The notes under the pieces were generated by a model. The model was not told where the DNA came from and searched no databases. It worked only from the letters and a program-made list of their open reading frames with translations. A program made the position numbers and the translations under genes. DNA of 64,000 nucleotides from Paenibacillus glycanilyticus (lineage in GTDB: Bacteria; Bacillota; Bacilli; Paenibacillales; Paenibacillaceae), in NCBI RefSeq assembly GCF_030161375.1, contig NZ_BSSQ01000015.1, positions 62,001 to 126,000 on the forward strand. The letters run 5' to 3'. Below, piece by piece: positions 61,467 to 64,000 of the stretch. The number at the start of each line of letters is the position of its first letter. Position 1 is the stretch's first letter.

Positions 61467-64000
61467 TTAGCTGCGCAGCTCTTCGATCCGCGCAAGCACT
61501 TTGTCGCGTTTACCGGCGTAATCCGCCATTTTCGCACGTTCTTCTTCAATGACCTTCGCAGGCGCCTTCGCAACAAAGCCTTCGTTGCCAAGCTTTTTCT
61601 CCACGCGCTCTACTTCAGAGTTAAGCGTTGCAAACTCTTTCTCAAGACGAGCAATCTCTTGCGAAATATCAATCAGGCCCGCAAGCGGAAGGTACAGCTC
61701 GGCTCCCGTTACGATCGCCGTCATCGCTTTGTCCGGAGCGGCCAATTCAAGGCCGGTCTCAAACGACGAAGTTCCGCAGAAACGTCTGATAAACTCCTCG
61801 TTGCGGCTCACAATAGCCGCTTCCGCTTCGCTGGAAGGTTTGATCATAAGCTCAACCTTTTTGCTCATCGGCACGTTCACTTCCGCGCGAACGTTACGTA
61901 CCGCACGAATAATGTCCATGAGAAGCTCCATCTCTTTAACCGCTTCCGGCGCTTCAAGCGCTTCGTCGTATACCGGCCAAGCGGCAACGGTAATCGACTC
62001 GCCTTCATGCGGCAGATGCTGCCAGATCTCTTCACTGATATAAGGCATAAACGGATGAATCAGACGCTGCGTGCGGTCAAGCACATAAGCCAGTACCGAC
62101 TGCGTTGCGCGTTTGGCCTGCTCGTCTGTACCGTACAAATTCAGCTTCGCGAATTCGATGTACCAATCGCACAGATCATCCCAAATGAAATTGTACAAAA
62201 TACGGCCGGTTTCGCCGAACTCATAACTGTCGATCAGACGGGTTGCTTCGCGAATCGTTTCGTTCAAGCGGTGCAGAATCCAGCGCTCCGCCGTACCCAA
62301 GTTGCTCTTGATATCAATATCGGAAGCGGTGAAGCCTTCGAGGTTCATGAGTGCAAAACGGGAAGCGTTCCAGATCTTGTTCGCAAAGTTACGGGCCTGC
62401 TCGACCTTCTCGATCCGGAAACGCAGATCCTGTCCGGGCGTGCTGCTTGTCGAGATCATATAACGCATCGCATCGGCGCCGTAGTTCTCGATAACGTCCA
62501 GCGGATCAACGCCGTTGCCAAGCGACTTGGACATTTTGCGTCCTTCCGCGTCGCGTACGAGACCATGCATCAATACGTCCTTGAACGGGATTTGATCCGT
62601 GAATTCAAGCGCCGTAAAGATCATGCGCGCAACCCAGAAATAAACGATATCATAACCCGTTACCAATACGTCGGTCGGGTAGTAGCGTTTGAAGTCTTCG
62701 GTTTCTTCCGGCCAGCCGAGCGTGGAGAACGGCCATAGCCCTGAACTGAACCAGGTATCCAGTACGTCTTCGTCCTGGCGCAGCGACGTGCTTCCGCAAG
62801 CCGCGCAAGCTGTAATATCTTCGCGCGCAACGTGCATCTCGCCGCAAGATTCGCAATACCACGCCGGAATACGGTGGCCCCACCATAGCTGGCGGGAAAT
62901 ACACCAGTCGCGAACGTTTTCGATCCAGTTCAAATAAATTTTCTCAAAGCGGTCAGGCACAAAGTTTACGCCTTTGCCGGATTTCTGCGCCTCGATTGCG
63001 CGTTCAGCCAGAGGTTTCATCGCAACGAACCATTGCGTCGACAAATAAGGCTCAACAACCGCGCCGCTGCGCTCGCTGTGGCCAACCTGGTGGACGTGGT
63101 CCTCAATGAGTATGCAAACGCCTTGCTCCTGCAGATCCTTCACCAGCTGCTTGCGGCAGTCTGCGCGGTCAAGACCTTGATAAGGACCGGCTTGTTCGTT
63201 CATCGTGCCCGTCTCATCCATCACGATGATTTGCGGGAGATCATGGCGAAGGCCAACTTCGAAGTCGTTCGGATCATGGGCAGGCGTAATTTTTACGGCA
63301 CCGGATCCAAACTCTTTCTCTACGTAGTCATCGGCAATAATCGGAATTTCGCGGCCAACAACCGGCAATACGATCATTTGGCCAATCAGATGTTTGTATC
63401 GCTCGTCTTCCGGATGAACGGCAACGGCTGTATCGCCAAGCATCGTCTCCGGACGGGTAGTTGCAACGGTAATATGGCCGCTGCCGTCTTTGAGCGGATA
63501 TTGGAGATGATACAAATGGCCGTTAATTTCCTTGTGCTCTACTTCGATATCGGACAAAGCCGTACGCGCAGCCGGATCCCAGTTAATGATTTTTTTGCCG
63601 CGGTAGATAAGACCTTTCTCATGAAGACGGACAAACACTTCGCGAACCGCCTTGGACAAACCTTCATCCAATGTAAAACGTTCGCGGGAGTAGTCCAGAG
63701 ACAGTCCCATTTTACCCCATTGCTCGCGAATCGTGTTCGCATACAGCTCTTTCCAATCCCATACCTGCTCCAGGAATTTCTCGCGGCCAAGATCATAGCG
63801 GCTGAGGCCTTGCTCGCGCAGCTTCTGCTCTACCTTCGTCTGAGTCGCAATGCCCGCATGGTCCGTTCCCGGGAGCCAGAGCGTGTCAAAACCTTGCATC
63901 CGTTTCGTGCGGATAATAATATCTTGAAGGGTGAAATCGAGCGCATGCCCGATATGAAGCATCCCCGTAACGTTTGGCGGCGGGATTACGATGGTGAAAG
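61467..64000 (-). CDS. valS: Valyl-tRNA synthetase (N-terminus cut by window end)
   Basis: Class I synthetase charging tRNA-Val with editing activity. The frame remains open to the window edge: the residues before GMLHIGHALDFT read TIVIPPPNVT, so about 40-45 N-terminal residues are missing. Visible are the HIGH motif, the CP1 editing domain with TTRPETMLGDTAVAVHP, the KMSKSLGNGVDP catalytic loop, the anticodon-binding domain and the C-terminal coiled coil (IARLEKEFATLNSEVERVEK) that clamps tRNA. Confidence 0.97.
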   Translation of the reverse strand, partial: FTIVIPPPNVTGMLHIGHALDFTLQDIIIRTKRMQGFDTLWLPGTDHAGIATQTKVEQKLREQGLSRYDLGREKFLEQVWDWKELYANTIREQWGKMGLSLDYSRERFTLDEGLSKAVREVFVRLHEKGLIYRGKKIINWDPAARTALSDIEVEHKEINGHLYHLQYPLKDGSGHITVATTRPETMLGDTAVAVHPEDERYKHLIGQMIVLPVVGREIPIIADDYVEKEFGSGAVKITPAHDPNDFEVGLRHDLPQIIVMDETGTMNEQAGPYQGLDRADCRKQLVKDLQEQGVCILIEDHVHQVGHSERSGAVVEPYLSTQWFVAMKPLAERAIEAQKSGKGVNFVPDRFEKIYLNWIENVRDWCISRQLWWGHRIPAWYCESCGEMHVAREDITACAACGSTSLRQDEDVLDTWFSSGLWPFSTLGWPEETEDFKRYYPTDVLVTGYDIVYFWVARMIFTALEFTDQIPFKDVLMHGLVRDAEGRKMSKSLGNGVDPLDVIENYGADAMRYMISTSSTPGQDLRFRIEKVEQARNFANKIWNASRFALMNLEGFTASDIDIKSNLGTAERWILHRLNETIREATRLIDSYEFGETGRILYNFIWDDLCDWYIEFAKLNLYGTDEQAKRATQSVLAYVLDRTQRLIHPFMPYISEEIWQHLPHEGESITVAAWPVYDEALEAPEAVKEMELLMDIIRAVRNVRAEVNVPMSKKVELMIKPSSEAEAAIVSRNEEFIRRFCGTSSFETGLELAAPDKAMTAIVTGAELYLPLAGLIDISQEIARLEKEFATLNSEVERVEKKLGNEGFVAKAPAKVIEEERAKMADYAGKRDKVLARIEELRS

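Noticed and set aside
61269..62738. 489-codon plus-strand open frame (and similar long frames at 39933-40979 and 54158-55273)
   Set aside because: Antisense shadows of valS/folC, hom and mreB. Composition is Arg/Phe/His-skewed, with no ribosome-binding site or recognisable domain.

Overview
The window looks like a chromosomal segment of a spore-forming Bacillota bacterium, most probably a Paenibacillus-type organism. The basis is shared gene order with the Bacillus subtilis valS-to-aspS region, many sporulation genes (spoIIB-like, spoIVFA/B, spo0B, safA, bofC, spoIID-like, spoVB), mid-range GC, strong AGGAGG ribosome-binding sites, and an RNase E/G gene next to rplU, which B. subtilis lacks. 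Genus is inferred from gene order and protein character; no 16S or other marker is present.

Nearly everything is on the minus strand, so transcription runs from high to low coordinates. From the right edge: valS (cut by the window end), folC, murC, a SPOR-domain SpoIIB-like gene, DUF4321, maf, radC, mreB-mreC-mreD, minC-minD and rodA. These cover tRNA charging, folate, wall precursors and the cell-shape and division-site machinery. Then comes an accessory patch (about 48.5-50.1 kb): a collagen-like spore-surface gene with a sigma-K-like promoter, flanked by copies of a palindromic repeat family. The conserved block resumes with spoIVFA-spoIVFB, rng, rplU-prp-rpmA, spo0B-obg, an ACT regulator with hom-thrB-pheA (threonine/phenylalanine), a LysM SafA-like coat protein with a long repetitive tail, bofC, ruvC-ruvA-ruvB, a DCC thiol protein, a SpoIID/LytB protein, queA, tgt and yajC. 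Next are a plus-strand TIGR04086 membrane protein, an ArsB/NhaD transporter, a DUF421 protein, plus-strand spoVB, a ComN-like gene, secD-secF, a CDF-like protein, recJ and apt.

A second accessory insertion (10.2-16.6 kb) lies between apt and relA. It is a carbohydrate-type ABC transporter (two permeases and a lipoprotein) with its YesN/YesM two-component system. The block then ends with relA, dtd, a small unrecognised ORF, and a T-box-controlled hisS-aspS-tcdA operon. At the left edge two plus-strand genes encode a GNAT/FeeM-like acyltransferase and a chemotaxis receptor.

The most interesting signal is a family of about 105-155-nt imperfect palindromes. There are one copy at 2.4 kb, one at 48.6 kb and two and a half tandem copies at 49.5-50.1 kb. 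The copies keep the same internal-loop sequence while both flanking helices change with compensating substitutions. This indicates selection on a folded structure. I cannot assign it to a known family from sequence alone.
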